From Helicobacteraceae bacterium (GTDB lineage: Bacteria > Campylobacterota > Campylobacteria > Campylobacterales > SZUA-545), in NCBI GenBank assembly GCA_031286325.1, contig JAITUT010000096.1, positions 1 through 64,000 on the forward strand: DNA of 64,000 bases, in the 5' to 3' direction. Positions within the stretch are counted from its first letter, which is position 1. Every line of letters begins with the position of its first letter. Both the position numbers and the translations under genes were made by a program. The notes beneath the pieces were generated by a model. That model saw nothing but the letters and a program-made list of their open reading frames with translations, made no database searches and was not told the origin of the DNA. Below, piece after piece: positions 18,494 to 28,109 of this stretch.

Positions 18494-18942
18494 GACGGAT
18501 AATTTTTACCGCGATTTGTTTCGCGGCGGCTATGGGGCAAGCTTTTGCGGCTGAGCTCACCCAGCGTGAAGTTGCGTTGATAGACAAAACGGAGATGGCG
18601 ACAATCGACGAGAAGGTTTTGGCGATCAAAGAAGCTGATCGCGTAGATATTCCGAAGTTTGCCAACACCTTTTACTATCCCCCGCGCGAGGTGAAGACGG
18701 ACGACAATGCTACGGCTAAACCGCCCGCGCCTAAAGAGCCTTTATTGCAAGCGATTTTTGATTCCAAAGCGCTTATGAACGGCGAGTGGAAGCGAGCGGG
18801 CGATAAGGTTATCGGCGGTTGGACATTGCAGAGCATAATGGGCGATATGGTGATCTTAACCAGCGGTAATTCCAGAAGAACTTTGTCTATCAAAGGCGGA
18901 GGCGTGAGCAAAACCAAATTTATCAGCAAGGTAGGTGGCTGA
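18478..18942 (+). CDS. PilP/MshK-like pilus assembly protein
   Basis: Signal peptide; GWTLQSIMGDMVILTSGNSRRTLSIKGG resembles PilP-type beta domain; synteny. Confidence 0.55.
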   Translation: MGYEMRRIIFTAICFAAAMGQAFAAELTQREVALIDKTEMATIDEKVLAIKEADRVDIPKFANTFYYPPREVKTDDNATAKPPAPKEPLLQAIFDSKALMNGEWKRAGDKVIGGWTLQSIMGDMVILTSGNSRRTLSIKGGGVSKTKFISKVGG

Positions 18943-20602
18943 AATGAGAGCATTAAAAGTATTGTTTCTGGCGTTGTTTACCGGAACTATGGCGCTATTC
19001 GCGTCTTGCCCCGGGGAGCGATTTGATGTAATGATCAAAGATCCGATCGCGCTTAAGGACGCGCTCATATCCATAGTGGAAGAGTGCGATGTCTCTTTAG
19101 CGATCGAGGGTGAAGGCACGCAAGCCAAATTCGACGCCGCGCAGATCGGTTATGTGAATTTGAAAGCTGTGAGCGCGGAGGAGGCTTTGGACTTCTTCCT
19201 ACAAAGGGCAAACTTGCACCACGCTTTGGTGAATGATGTTCTTACGATCAGACACCTTGACACGAAAATGTTTAGGGTTGATTTCGTAAATAGCAGCCGC
19301 ACAGGCAGCGGCACGGCGGACGTCAAACTGGGCACCGCAAAAGGCAGCACTGGCGGCAGCAGCAGCAGCGACTCTAGTAGCGATAGCACGACAACTATCA
19401 AAACTGAGGAGAAGTTTGACCTATGGGCGGGCTTAAGCAAAGATCTCGCGGCTATTTTGAATCGCCCCGAAGACGGCGCGGGCGGCAAAGACGCGGCGGG
19501 TTCTATTATGGTCAATCCGCAAAGCGGTTTGGTTGTCGTTACCGGCACGCGCCGCCAAATAGATCGCGTCAGCGAATACCTAGACAAAATAATGGCGAAT
19601 ATCCGAAAGCAAGTCTTGATTGATGTTCAAATTTTCGCTGTGGAACTGAGCGATCAGCATACGAGCGGTGTTGATTGGTCAGCGTTGCAGCTTGGTTTCT
19701 GGGCTGGCGCCGAGCCGCCTGTAGATGGCGCTAACAATGATTATCCTTGGGCCTATGGTAACCCTGCGAGTGGGACTGATGGTTTCTACTACGATCGTAA
19801 CTATGTAGGCGCAAACGGACGCGATCCAAGATGGCAGACTCAAAACAAAACTTTTTCATACAAAGCTGGCGCGGGTTTCAGTGCGGCGGGTTTAGTGAAA
19901 TTCCTGAAAACCCAGGGCGATACGAGAGCCCTTTCCAGCCCGAAAGTTTTGGCTATGAACAACCAGCCCACGCTAATCAGCGTAGGTCGCAACTTAAACT
20001 ACCAGACGCTTACCAGCACGGTTTTGTCTGGTTCCAGCAGCGGTTCGGCTTCTACGAGCGTTACCCAAGATTCGCTCTTTGTGGGCGTGCTTTTAGACAT
20101 CACCGCGCAAATTGACGACGATGGCTACATTACGATGCGCCTTAATCCGTCCGTGAGCGATCTCTTGCGCGAGTCGGACGCTATGCCCCCCTCCGCAGTG
20201 GCGGCGGCGGGCGCGGCGGCGGGTGTGCGTTCTATAGCCCCAGACACTATGAGCCGCAGAATTAGCTCTGTTGTCCGCGTCAGAGACGGCGATGTGATCA
20301 TTTTGGGCGGTATGATCCAAAAGAGCAACAGTATGATCGAGCGCAAAATTCCGATCTTAGGCGATATTCCTTTCTTGGGCGCGCTCTTTGGCTCTACGAC
20401 CAGAGACGATCGCAACAACGAGATCGTATTTGTCCTCACGCCGCACATTTTGGAAGAGGGCAACAAAGAGAAACTTTCGCTTAAAAACATCGGTTTCGGC
20501 GAGGTGATTGAGAGCGAAGTCAACGCGCACAACAACATTGCGAACGAGGAGAAAGAAGAGGCTCCCGCGACGCAAAAAGAAAGCGTGATTGAAAACAACT
20601 GA
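18935..20602 (+). CDS. Secretin (MshL/PilQ/CtsD-like)
   Basis: VLIDVQIFAVELSDQHTSGVDWSAL, LSSPKVLAMNNQPTLISVG, VRDGDVIILGGMIQKSNSMIERKIPILGDIPFLGALFGSTTRDDRNNEIVFVLTPHIL: secretin signature. Confidence 0.93.
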   Translation: MAEMRALKVLFLALFTGTMALFASCPGERFDVMIKDPIALKDALISIVEECDVSLAIEGEGTQAKFDAAQIGYVNLKAVSAEEALDFFLQRANLHHALVNDVLTIRHLDTKMFRVDFVNSSRTGSGTADVKLGTAKGSTGGSSSSDSSSDSTTTIKTEEKFDLWAGLSKDLAAILNRPEDGAGGKDAAGSIMVNPQSGLVVVTGTRRQIDRVSEYLDKIMANIRKQVLIDVQIFAVELSDQHTSGVDWSALQLGFWAGAEPPVDGANNDYPWAYGNPASGTDGFYYDRNYVGANGRDPRWQTQNKTFSYKAGAGFSAAGLVKFLKTQGDTRALSSPKVLAMNNQPTLISVGRNLNYQTLTSTVLSGSSSGSASTSVTQDSLFVGVLLDITAQIDDDGYITMRLNPSVSDLLRESDAMPPSAVAAAGAAAGVRSIAPDTMSRRISSVVRVRDGDVIILGGMIQKSNSMIERKIPILGDIPFLGALFGSTTRDDRNNEIVFVLTPHILEEGNKEKLSLKNIGFGEVIESEVNAHNNIANEEKEEAPATQKESVIENN

Positions 20603-20615
20603 TATGACGGAAATT

Positions 20616-21488
20616 ATGGCTGACGGCGACTTCGCCGAAGAGGCTATACCTACCACGCCGATCGTCGCCCGAAAGGGCGACGGCGACTTTTCAGAAGAGA
20701 GCCTCTACGGGAACGCTAGAAAACTTTTTGAGGACAGCGAATCCAATTCGTATTTCGTCCTCTTAACCCGCACGAGTCAAGTCTATTCGCGCATAGAAAA
20801 CGCTTTCAAAAGCGCTTTCAAAATCCTTTTGATCACAGGCGCGCCCGGCACGGGCAAAAGTTATGTGTTGCGCCGTTTTTTCAACGATTACAAAGAAAAA
20901 CTGCCGATCTTTTACTACCCTAGCGCGACATTTTCATACGATCGTTTGGGCGAAATTTACGAGGCGGTGTACGGCAAGCCGCTCGTCGCCGCCGATATGC
21001 AAAGAGTGATAAACGCTTTTAAGCGCGCCTCAAACAAGCCTATTTATATCCTTTTGGACGAAGCGCAGTTATACGACGAGGACAAGTTGGAATGGGTGAG
21101 AATGATGAGCAACGAGGAATTCTTCCGCTTTGTCGTTGTCGTGCACCGCGTAGATCGCGAAGATTTGCTCGCCAAAGAACACTTCCGCACGCGCACCTTT
21201 GAGAATATAGAGTGCGCGCCGATTGAGCCCGCGGAGGTTTCGCGTTTTATTGAGACCAAATTGCTTTTAGGCGAGATGAGCGAGTTTTTCGAACGTTTTT
21301 CGGCGGCAAACTTCGATCGCATCTTTGACCTGACGCAGGGCAATTTGCGCGATCTAAACCGCCTTATGCACCGCTTTTTTGACCTTTTGGACGAAATGGA
21401 TCGCCTTGCGCCCGCCAAAATCCCACCGCGTTTTACAAACAAACTTATAGAAATGGCGGCAATTGAGCAAGGCTTGATTGAGGTTTGA
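20616..21488 (+). CDS. AAA ATPase (MshM/ExeA/CtsP-like)
   Basis: GAPGTGKSYVL Walker A; ILLDEAQ Walker B. Start uncertain (ATG at 20589 or 20616). Confidence 0.8.
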   Translation: MADGDFAEEAIPTTPIVARKGDGDFSEESLYGNARKLFEDSESNSYFVLLTRTSQVYSRIENAFKSAFKILLITGAPGTGKSYVLRRFFNDYKEKLPIFYYPSATFSYDRLGEIYEAVYGKPLVAADMQRVINAFKRASNKPIYILLDEAQLYDEDKLEWVRMMSNEEFFRFVVVVHRVDREDLLAKEHFRTRTFENIECAPIEPAEVSRFIETKLLLGEMSEFFERFSAANFDRIFDLTQGNLRDLNRLMHRFFDLLDEMDRLAPAKIPPRFTNKLIEMAAIEQGLIEV

Positions 21489-22110
21489 GGGTTTTTGTTT
21501 GACTCCGCGCGCGCGAGGTTATTGACAATGAAAAGCGGCAAAAGCCGTAAATGTTTTTGTTTGACTTCGCGCGCGAAGTTATTAACTTCTCGCGGCGGCA
21601 AAGCCTCTATTGCGATAATTTCGTTTCTTAACCTTGTGATCGCCGATCACGGCGTTTGAACTCTATTGCGGCAATGGACTTCGTTTCTTAACCCTCCGAA
21701 AATCGTCGCTATGCTCGCATATATCGCCCATTGCGCTACTCGCTATCGCCGCTTCGTTTTATTGCCGCGAGCGCAACGGGATTTATTAAACTTCAACTTG
21801 GGTTGCGCGTCGCGGACTTGAAGGTTTCTAATATGGAACGCAAGAATCTCATAAACGCGAGATTTTAGTTTACGGGATAAAGGAAATAGAGGTTTCTTGA
21901 TAACCTTAATAAGCCATAGTTGTAGCTCAAGCGCGCGATTACGATTTTCGTTTGTGATCAGGGCTTGGCGATGATGCGATTCGTTCGCGATTGTATCTGA
22001 AATAGCGCGATCGTATAACCCTGCCGCCGCGCTTTGTAGCACAAAAGAAAATTCTGCTAGAATAGCGAAAATTTTTGCACGTTTTCGCGCGATCTCAACA
22101 AAGACGGAAT

Positions 22111-23085
22111 ATGGACAGAATAGAAAGATTAGAGCGCTCGTGGTTTATTTATAAAGTAAAGCAGATCGTCCGCAAAGCGATCTTCTTCACGATGGCGATC
22201 GCGCTCGGCGCGGGAGCGGTCTATTACGCGCGCAGCGGCGGCGGCTGGACTCCCGACGAGGAGACGGCGAAAAATCCGCTGCTTGCCGGGTCGAAAGAGG
22301 ACGATTCGCGCGGCGAGGTGAAAGTCGCCAATGTCGCGCCGATCCCATCTTCGCCAGAAATGTCCGCGCCCACTCCAGAAATTCTGCCTGAGCCCTTTCC
22401 CGTTACCGAAATTCCGCCCCCCGAACAAACGCAGGTTGTTCAGCAAACTCAACAAGTTCAGCCGCAAAACCCGCCGCTTTCCCAAACGGTTCAGCGCGTA
22501 GAGGTCATTTCGCCCAAACCTAAAATGCATATCGCGCCGAGTTTTAGCTTTGAAGATGACTTAGGTCGCCGCGTGCGCCGCGCCGACGGCGTAGAAACGG
22601 CGGCGGTAAATCCCGCGATCACGCGCAGCGGTTCGGGCGCGCCTTTATACACGCCCGTCGCGCCCTCTCCTGAAATGCCCGTTGAGAGCCCTGAGGAGAT
22701 TCGCGTAGAGGCGGTGCCCGCGCAGATCGTCAATCCGCCCGAAAAGACGGGCAGGCTCGTAATGACCAAAGTTTCAGGGCTTAAAGATTTGGAGCAGGCG
22801 TATCAGAAACAGCCCACATACTCAAAAGCGGTGGATATTGCCCGCGAGTATCTAAGAAGCGGCAATAATCAAGAGGCATACGATTGGGCGAAAAAAGCCA
22901 ATGAGTTAAACAGCGGCGATGAGCGCAGCTGGGCGATTTTCGCGGCGTCAAGCTACCGAATGGGTAAAAAGGACGACGCGACTAAAGCGCTTAAAATTTA
23001 CCTTGAAAAACGCAAGAGCGATCGCATTTCGCGCCTCTTGCGCCAAATTGAAGCGGGCGAAGCTAATGTTGGAGGCGATCTATGA
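22111..23085 (+). CDS. MshN-like TPR protein of the pilus operon
   Basis: TM, Pro-rich linker, C-terminal TPR (SKAVDIAREYLRSGNNQEAYDWAKKANELNSGDERSWAIFAASSYRMGKKDDA). Start at MDRIERLERSW. Confidence 0.65.
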   Translation: MDRIERLERSWFIYKVKQIVRKAIFFTMAIALGAGAVYYARSGGGWTPDEETAKNPLLAGSKEDDSRGEVKVANVAPIPSSPEMSAPTPEILPEPFPVTEIPPPEQTQVVQQTQQVQPQNPPLSQTVQRVEVISPKPKMHIAPSFSFEDDLGRRVRRADGVETAAVNPAITRSGSGAPLYTPVAPSPEMPVESPEEIRVEAVPAQIVNPPEKTGRLVMTKVSGLKDLEQAYQKQPTYSKAVDIAREYLRSGNNQEAYDWAKKANELNSGDERSWAIFAASSYRMGKKDDATKALKIYLEKRKSDRISRLLRQIEAGEANVGGDL

Positions 23086-23723
23086 GAAGAATGAAATTTT
23101 TGGATAAGTTGGCGAGCGGGTGTCGTGAGGCACTTGTGAAGCCTAAAAAAAGCGTTTTGAACCCGTTCGCGCTTTTGGCTATAGTTTTGGCGGTGATTCA
23201 CACATTGGCGACCGCCGCGCCCAAAGACTCCGATCGCGTATTGGAGCTATACCGCAACAAACAATACGAGCGCGCGTGTATGGAAGGATCGCGCGTCGCC
23301 CGCGACTACAAATATGACGAAACGCTTTTAAGCGCGTATGGAATTAGTTGCATTGAGAGCGACTTTATAGACCTCGCGTCGTTTGCGGGGGCGAATCTGC
23401 GCGCTACCCCCGAATCGCGCCAAAACGCCAACTATATTTTGACCGTTATGTTTCAGAAAAAATTACTCTATCAAGCGATGTTAGACGGCGTGGACTTGGG
23501 CGATACGCACTTGCCCGAAACGCCGCATATTTTATCGCGCGTATTCACGGCATACGCCGCGGGCAAATATGACAAACAAAAGGACGGATCGCTTTTATTA
23601 TATATGAGCGGCGGTGAAACCGCGCTCCTTGATTTAATCCACGAGGGCGGACACTTCAAAGTGCGCATACGTCCGCTTGACGCTACTGGCGCGCTTGCTG
23701 GCAGAGCGCATTTGTACTGGTAA
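23082..23723 (+). CDS. Hypothetical exported protein in the pilus operon
   Basis: Overlaps the upstream stop; TM/signal VLNPFALLAIVLAVIHTLATAAP. Confidence 0.6.
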   Translation: MRRMKFLDKLASGCREALVKPKKSVLNPFALLAIVLAVIHTLATAAPKDSDRVLELYRNKQYERACMEGSRVARDYKYDETLLSAYGISCIESDFIDLASFAGANLRATPESRQNANYILTVMFQKKLLYQAMLDGVDLGDTHLPETPHILSRVFTAYAAGKYDKQKDGSLLLYMSGGETALLDLIHEGGHFKVRIRPLDATGALAGRAHLYW

Positions 23724-23841
23724 CTTTCGCGATCTAAACCCCGCGCGTTAAGAGCTGTATAAAGCTTTTTAACGACAAGGGATGTTTTATACCGCTGGAA
23801 GTAATTTAGCTATCATTACCTAACGAATTTTCGGAGGCTAT

Positions 23842-25581
23842 ATGGATTTCACCCAACCTAAAGCGACAACAAGCGGTTTCGGTGGCGGCGGTATGCGCAA
23901 ACTTCGCTTGGGCGATGTTTTGATCGCCGCGGGGCTTCTCACGCAAGGAGATTTAGAACGCCTTTTGCAACTGCAAAAACAGAACGCGGACGGCAGAAAA
24001 CTTGGCGAACTTATTATGGACGAGGGTATTCTTTCGGAAGAGGCTATCCTGCGCACCCTTGCCGATCAGATGAAAGTCTCTTATGTGGAGCCGGGTACTT
24101 TTGAGGGCGATATGGAGCTAGCCGTCAAACTCGGCGTGAATACCCTGCGCCGCTTCTCTGTGGTGCCTATGGAAAACCAACCCGACGGTTATTTGATCGC
24201 GTTTGTCGATCCGCTGGATATTGAGGCGCAAGACGCGGTGCAACGCCAACTTCCAGACAAACCGCTTATTATCGCGATCACAGCGCAATCTGAGGTCTCG
24301 CGCATTATCTCGCGCGTTGAAACGCAAGAGGGTTTGCGCACGACATTAGCCGAAGTCGAGCGCGAAATGGCGGCGGGCACGGCTGAACTGCAACTCGCGG
24401 GAGCGCAGCAAGAGTCGGCGATCTATCGTTTGATTGAGATCATTGTCGCCACCGCGATTCGCCGCAAAGGGAGCGACATTCACGTCGAGCCAGGCGAAAA
24501 AGATTGCGCCGTGCGCGTGCGCATTGACGGGCTTTTGACGGAGAGTTTCGCTTTTCCAAGCAAAATTTACCCGCCGCTCTCAAGCCGCATAAAGTTGCTG
24601 GCGGATTTGGACATTGGCGAACGCCGCAAACCGCAAGACGGGCGTTTTTCAATGACCGTTGATAAAAAAGAATTTGACTTCCGTCTTTCAACTCTGCCGA
24701 TCGCGCACGGCGAGTCGATCGTGATGAGGATTTTGGACAAGAGCAAAACTCTTGTGCGCCTTGATCAAATGGGTTTCACGCAGACGAATTTGGAGCGTTT
24801 TCGCCGCGCGATGCGCCAGCCGAACGGGATTGTTTTCGTTACCGGTCCGACCGGCAGCGGTAAGACTACAACTCTTTACGCCGCGCTGAACGAAGTTAAG
24901 AATGTAACGCACAAAATTATCACCGTTGAAGACCCTGTGGAGTATAGAATGCCAGGTTTGCAACAGGTGCAGACGAACGAGAAAGCCGGGCTTACATTCG
25001 CGGGCGCTTTGCGATCTATCCTGCGCCAAGACCCAGACATTATTATGGTCGGCGAGTCGCGCGACAAAGAGACGATTTCAATCGCGATCCAAGCCGCGCT
25101 TACAGGACACCTTGTTTTCACCACATTGCACACCAATGACGCGCCGAGCGCGATTACGCGCGTAATGGATATGGGCGTGGAGCCCTTTATGATCGCCAGC
25201 TCCGTTGTGGCGGTTCAGGCGCAGCGTCTTGTGCGCCGCATTTGCCCCGATTGCAAAAAAGAGATCAAATACCCCAAAGACCTCCTCTCGCGCATTATGG
25301 ATATGATGCCCAAAGATATGACGATCGACGAGATGATCTTCCACAAAGGCGAGGGGTGCAAGAAGTGTAGCGGCACGGGTTACGCGGGGCGGACAATGGT
25401 GAGCGAAGTCTTTACGATAGACGAAGAAATTTCTACGATGATTATCGCCAACGCCTCAAAGCACGATCTAATTAAAGTCGCGAAAAAGAAAGGCTACGAA
25501 GAGATGTTCACGGACGGCTTGCGCAAAATCGCCGCGGGCGAGACAACTCTTGAAGAAGTAATGCGCGTCGCGAAAGTCTAA
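23842..25581 (+). CDS. Type II secretion / type IV pilus assembly ATPase (MshE/PilB/CtsE-like)
   Basis: GPTGSGKTTTLYAAL, ILRQDPDIIMVGESRDKETISIAIQAALTGHLVFTTLHTNDA, CPDCKK zinc-binding region. Confidence 0.93.
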   Translation: MDFTQPKATTSGFGGGGMRKLRLGDVLIAAGLLTQGDLERLLQLQKQNADGRKLGELIMDEGILSEEAILRTLADQMKVSYVEPGTFEGDMELAVKLGVNTLRRFSVVPMENQPDGYLIAFVDPLDIEAQDAVQRQLPDKPLIIAITAQSEVSRIISRVETQEGLRTTLAEVEREMAAGTAELQLAGAQQESAIYRLIEIIVATAIRRKGSDIHVEPGEKDCAVRVRIDGLLTESFAFPSKIYPPLSSRIKLLADLDIGERRKPQDGRFSMTVDKKEFDFRLSTLPIAHGESIVMRILDKSKTLVRLDQMGFTQTNLERFRRAMRQPNGIVFVTGPTGSGKTTTLYAALNEVKNVTHKIITVEDPVEYRMPGLQQVQTNEKAGLTFAGALRSILRQDPDIIMVGESRDKETISIAIQAALTGHLVFTTLHTNDAPSAITRVMDMGVEPFMIASSVVAVQAQRLVRRICPDCKKEIKYPKDLLSRIMDMMPKDMTIDEMIFHKGEGCKKCSGTGYAGRTMVSEVFTIDEEISTMIIANASKHDLIKVAKKKGYEEMFTDGLRKIAAGETTLEEVMRVAKV

Positions 25582-25594
25582 CGCGGGCGATTTT

Positions 25595-25620
25595 TGGCGC
25601 GATCGTCTTTGATCGCGCCA
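25595..25620 (+). terminator. Hairpin after the pilus ATPase gene
   Basis: TGGCGCGATC-gtcttt-GATCGCGCCA, 10-bp perfect stem; no T-tract. Confidence 0.5.
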
Positions 25621-25698
25621 TAAACTTTACTTCGGCAAGCGCGAAAAAGTTTATAAAGGTAAAATAGCGAATTTTAATGCTTACTGCAAAGGGCGCAA

Positions 25699-26118
25699 AT
25701 GGAACTTTCCGAAATTCAAAATATAGATGAAATTATTTGCGATCGCGGCGTTTGGGCGGTGAGCTTACAGGCGGCGGAGGAGATCAACGCGGAGATCAAA
25801 GACGAGGCTGTCGCGCGCCAATTTGTCTTAGAGGAGCTAGAGGCAATGAGCGTGGGCGGCGAGTTTGCGCGCGAGTTTGCCGCCTCGTCGGGCTTCAAAT
25901 CCGTAGAATACAGCGGCGTAATCTTCGGCGCGAAAATCACGGATTGCTCCAAACCGCAATTTATGCTCCGCGAATTTTCGCTCTTAATCGGCGATAATGA
26001 AACGCGCACGCGAGTTTTGTGCGCGATCGTAGATCACACAATGCGCCTTTGGAAACTCGGCAAATACAAAAAACTTGTAGAGATGAACTTTGAAGATATA
26101 GACGAGCTCGGCGTCTAA
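25699..26118 (+). CDS. Conserved hypothetical protein
   Basis: 139-aa ORF, 9 bp upstream of purH. Confidence 0.6.
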   Translation: MELSEIQNIDEIICDRGVWAVSLQAAEEINAEIKDEAVARQFVLEELEAMSVGGEFAREFAASSGFKSVEYSGVIFGAKITDCSKPQFMLREFSLLIGDNETRTRVLCAIVDHTMRLWKLGKYKKLVEMNFEDIDELGV

Positions 26119-26127
26119 GGAGTATTG

Positions 26128-27663
26128 ATGGCGAAAAGAGCTCTGCTCTCTGTGAGCGACAAGAGAGGCGTCGTAAAATTCGCGCGGGAACTTTCCGCGC
26201 TTGGCTACGAAATAATCAGCACGGGCGGCACATTAAAAACGCTTGCGGACGCGGGCATAAAGGCGATCGAGGCGGGCGAAATCACAGGCTTTGGCGAGCT
26301 CTTTGACGGGCGCGTTAAGACCCTGCACCCCAAAATTCACGGCGGTATTTTATTTCGGCGCGATCATACGGGCGACCGCGAAACGGCGGCGGCGAAAAAT
26401 ATCGCGGCGATCGACCTTGTCTGCGTCAATCTTTATCCCTTTGAGGCGACCGCGAAACGCACGGACGACTTCGCGGAAATTATTGAAAACATTGACATTG
26501 GCGGACCAGCTATGGTGCGTAGCGCGGCGAAAAATTTCAAATCCGTGCTGATCGTAACCGATCCAAAAGATTACGATCGCGTGGGAAACGCGCTGCTAAA
26601 CGGCGCGGACGACTACGAATTTCGCGCGGCGTTGATGATTAAAGCCTACGAACACACGGCGCGTTATGATTCGGCGATCGCGGGCTATATGAACCGTAGA
26701 TTCGCAAAAACTCCCGCCTATTTGCCGATCGCGGGAACTCTCGCCCGCGAGTTGCGTTACGGCGAAAACCCGCACCAAAAGGGATTTTTATACGAATTTG
26801 ACGGCTTTTACAGCGAGCAATTTAAGGTTTTGCGGGGCGAGCCGAGTTTTAATAATTTAACGGACATTAGCGCGGCGATCAAGCTAGCGCGCGCCTTTGA
26901 CGAAAACGCGGTTGCGATCGTCAAGCACGGCAACCCGTGCGGCTTTGCTTTGCGCGAAAATTTTTGCGAAGCGTGGAGCGAGGCTCTGCGCTCTGATTCG
27001 CTTTCGGCATACGGCGGCGTGGCGGCGGTGAATGGTAAAGTTGACGAAAATCTCGCGGCGAAGATGAACGAAATTTTTTTGGAAGTCATAGTCGCGCCGA
27101 GTTTCACAGACGGCGCGATCGCGGCGTTTAGCGCGAAAAAGCGGCTGAAACTCTTTCAGGTAGGAGAGGGCGATCGCCTGCCAAATCTCGCCGATTGGCT
27201 GGATTTCAAACACATTTTGGGCGGTTTTGTGGCGCAGGATTCAGACGCGCCGAGCGTCGCCGAAATTGACGGCGCGAAATGCGTTACCAAGATCGCGCCT
27301 AGCGCCGCGCAGATCGCCGATCTAAAAGTGGCGTGGATTATCGCCGCGCTGACGAAGTCGAATTGCGTGGCGTATGTGAAAAACCGCGCGTTGGTCGCGA
27401 TCGGAATGGGTATGACAAGCCGCGTGGACGCCGCCGCCGCCGCATTGCGCAAAGCGGCGCAAATGGAGATTGATGTCGCGGGCGCGGCTATGGCGAGCGA
27501 GGCGTTTTTTCCGTTTCGCGACTCGGTAGACGCGGCGGCTGCGGGCGGCGTAACCGCGATCGCGGAGCCGGGCGGCAGCGTACGCGACGATGAGGTGATC
27601 GCCGCCGCGAACGAGCGCAAAATCGCGATGCTCTTTACGGGCGTCCGCCACTTCTTGCATTGA
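26128..27663 (+). CDS. purH: Bifunctional AICAR transformylase / IMP cyclohydrolase PurH
   Basis: RALLSVSDKRGVVKFARELSALGYEIISTGGTLKTLADAGI ... LRYGENPHQKGFLY. Confidence 0.96.
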   Translation: MAKRALLSVSDKRGVVKFARELSALGYEIISTGGTLKTLADAGIKAIEAGEITGFGELFDGRVKTLHPKIHGGILFRRDHTGDRETAAAKNIAAIDLVCVNLYPFEATAKRTDDFAEIIENIDIGGPAMVRSAAKNFKSVLIVTDPKDYDRVGNALLNGADDYEFRAALMIKAYEHTARYDSAIAGYMNRRFAKTPAYLPIAGTLARELRYGENPHQKGFLYEFDGFYSEQFKVLRGEPSFNNLTDISAAIKLARAFDENAVAIVKHGNPCGFALRENFCEAWSEALRSDSLSAYGGVAAVNGKVDENLAAKMNEIFLEVIVAPSFTDGAIAAFSAKKRLKLFQVGEGDRLPNLADWLDFKHILGGFVAQDSDAPSVAEIDGAKCVTKIAPSAAQIADLKVAWIIAALTKSNCVAYVKNRALVAIGMGMTSRVDAAAAALRKAAQMEIDVAGAAMASEAFFPFRDSVDAAAAGGVTAIAEPGGSVRDDEVIAAANERKIAMLFTGVRHFLH

Positions 27664-27722
27664 GAATTTGAAGCGGGCGATCCAAAGCGGATCGTATAAC
27701 CGCGAGTTTACGCGCCTATTTG

Positions 27723-27747
27723 CCCCAAAAATTTACGGTTTTTGGGG
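27723..27747. repeat. CCCCAAAAA-family hairpin, copy 1
   Basis: CCCCAAAAA-tttacgg-TTTTTGGGG, 9-bp perfect stem. Confidence 0.8.
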
Positions 27748-27784
27748 AATGAGTTGATTGCGCGTAATGGTTCGCGTCTGTCTG

Positions 27785-27806
27785 CCCTAAAATCCGCGAT
27801 TTTGGG
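27785..27806. repeat. CCCCAAAAA-family hairpin, copy 2
   Basis: CCCtAAAAT-ccgcg-ATTTTGGG. Confidence 0.7.
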
Positions 27807-27888
27807 AAACCCATATTTCTAACCGCTTTTGCTTTTGATGGGGAGCTTAGTAACTTATTGCGCGAGGCGATCTAGAATACGTTGAATT

Positions 27889-27917
27889 TACCCCAAAAAT
27901 TTAGGATTTTTGGGGTA
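27889..27917. repeat. CCCCAAAAA-family hairpin, copy 3
   Basis: TACCCCAAAAAT-ttagg-ATTTTTGGGGTA, 12-bp perfect stem. Confidence 0.85.
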
Positions 27918-28109
27918 GCGCCGCAGAGGATAGAAGGCGCGAAAGAAAGCCGCAACTCGCGAAGATCGCCATTGCGGCTTAAAGCCTCTCATAGAAACGA
28001 TTTACATTCTGCAAAGGAAAGCGCCTCAACTTTGCGGTAATGGAAAAATCCGCGACTAAGATCGCGGATTAATTCGCGGTTTTGACAAAGACGTTGCGCC
28101 GCGTTTCGA

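Noticed and set aside
21743-22042. 99-aa minus-strand ORF in the pilus-operon gap
   Set aside because: No recognisable motif, opposite to the operon direction, and lies in repeat-rich sequence; not supported as a gene.
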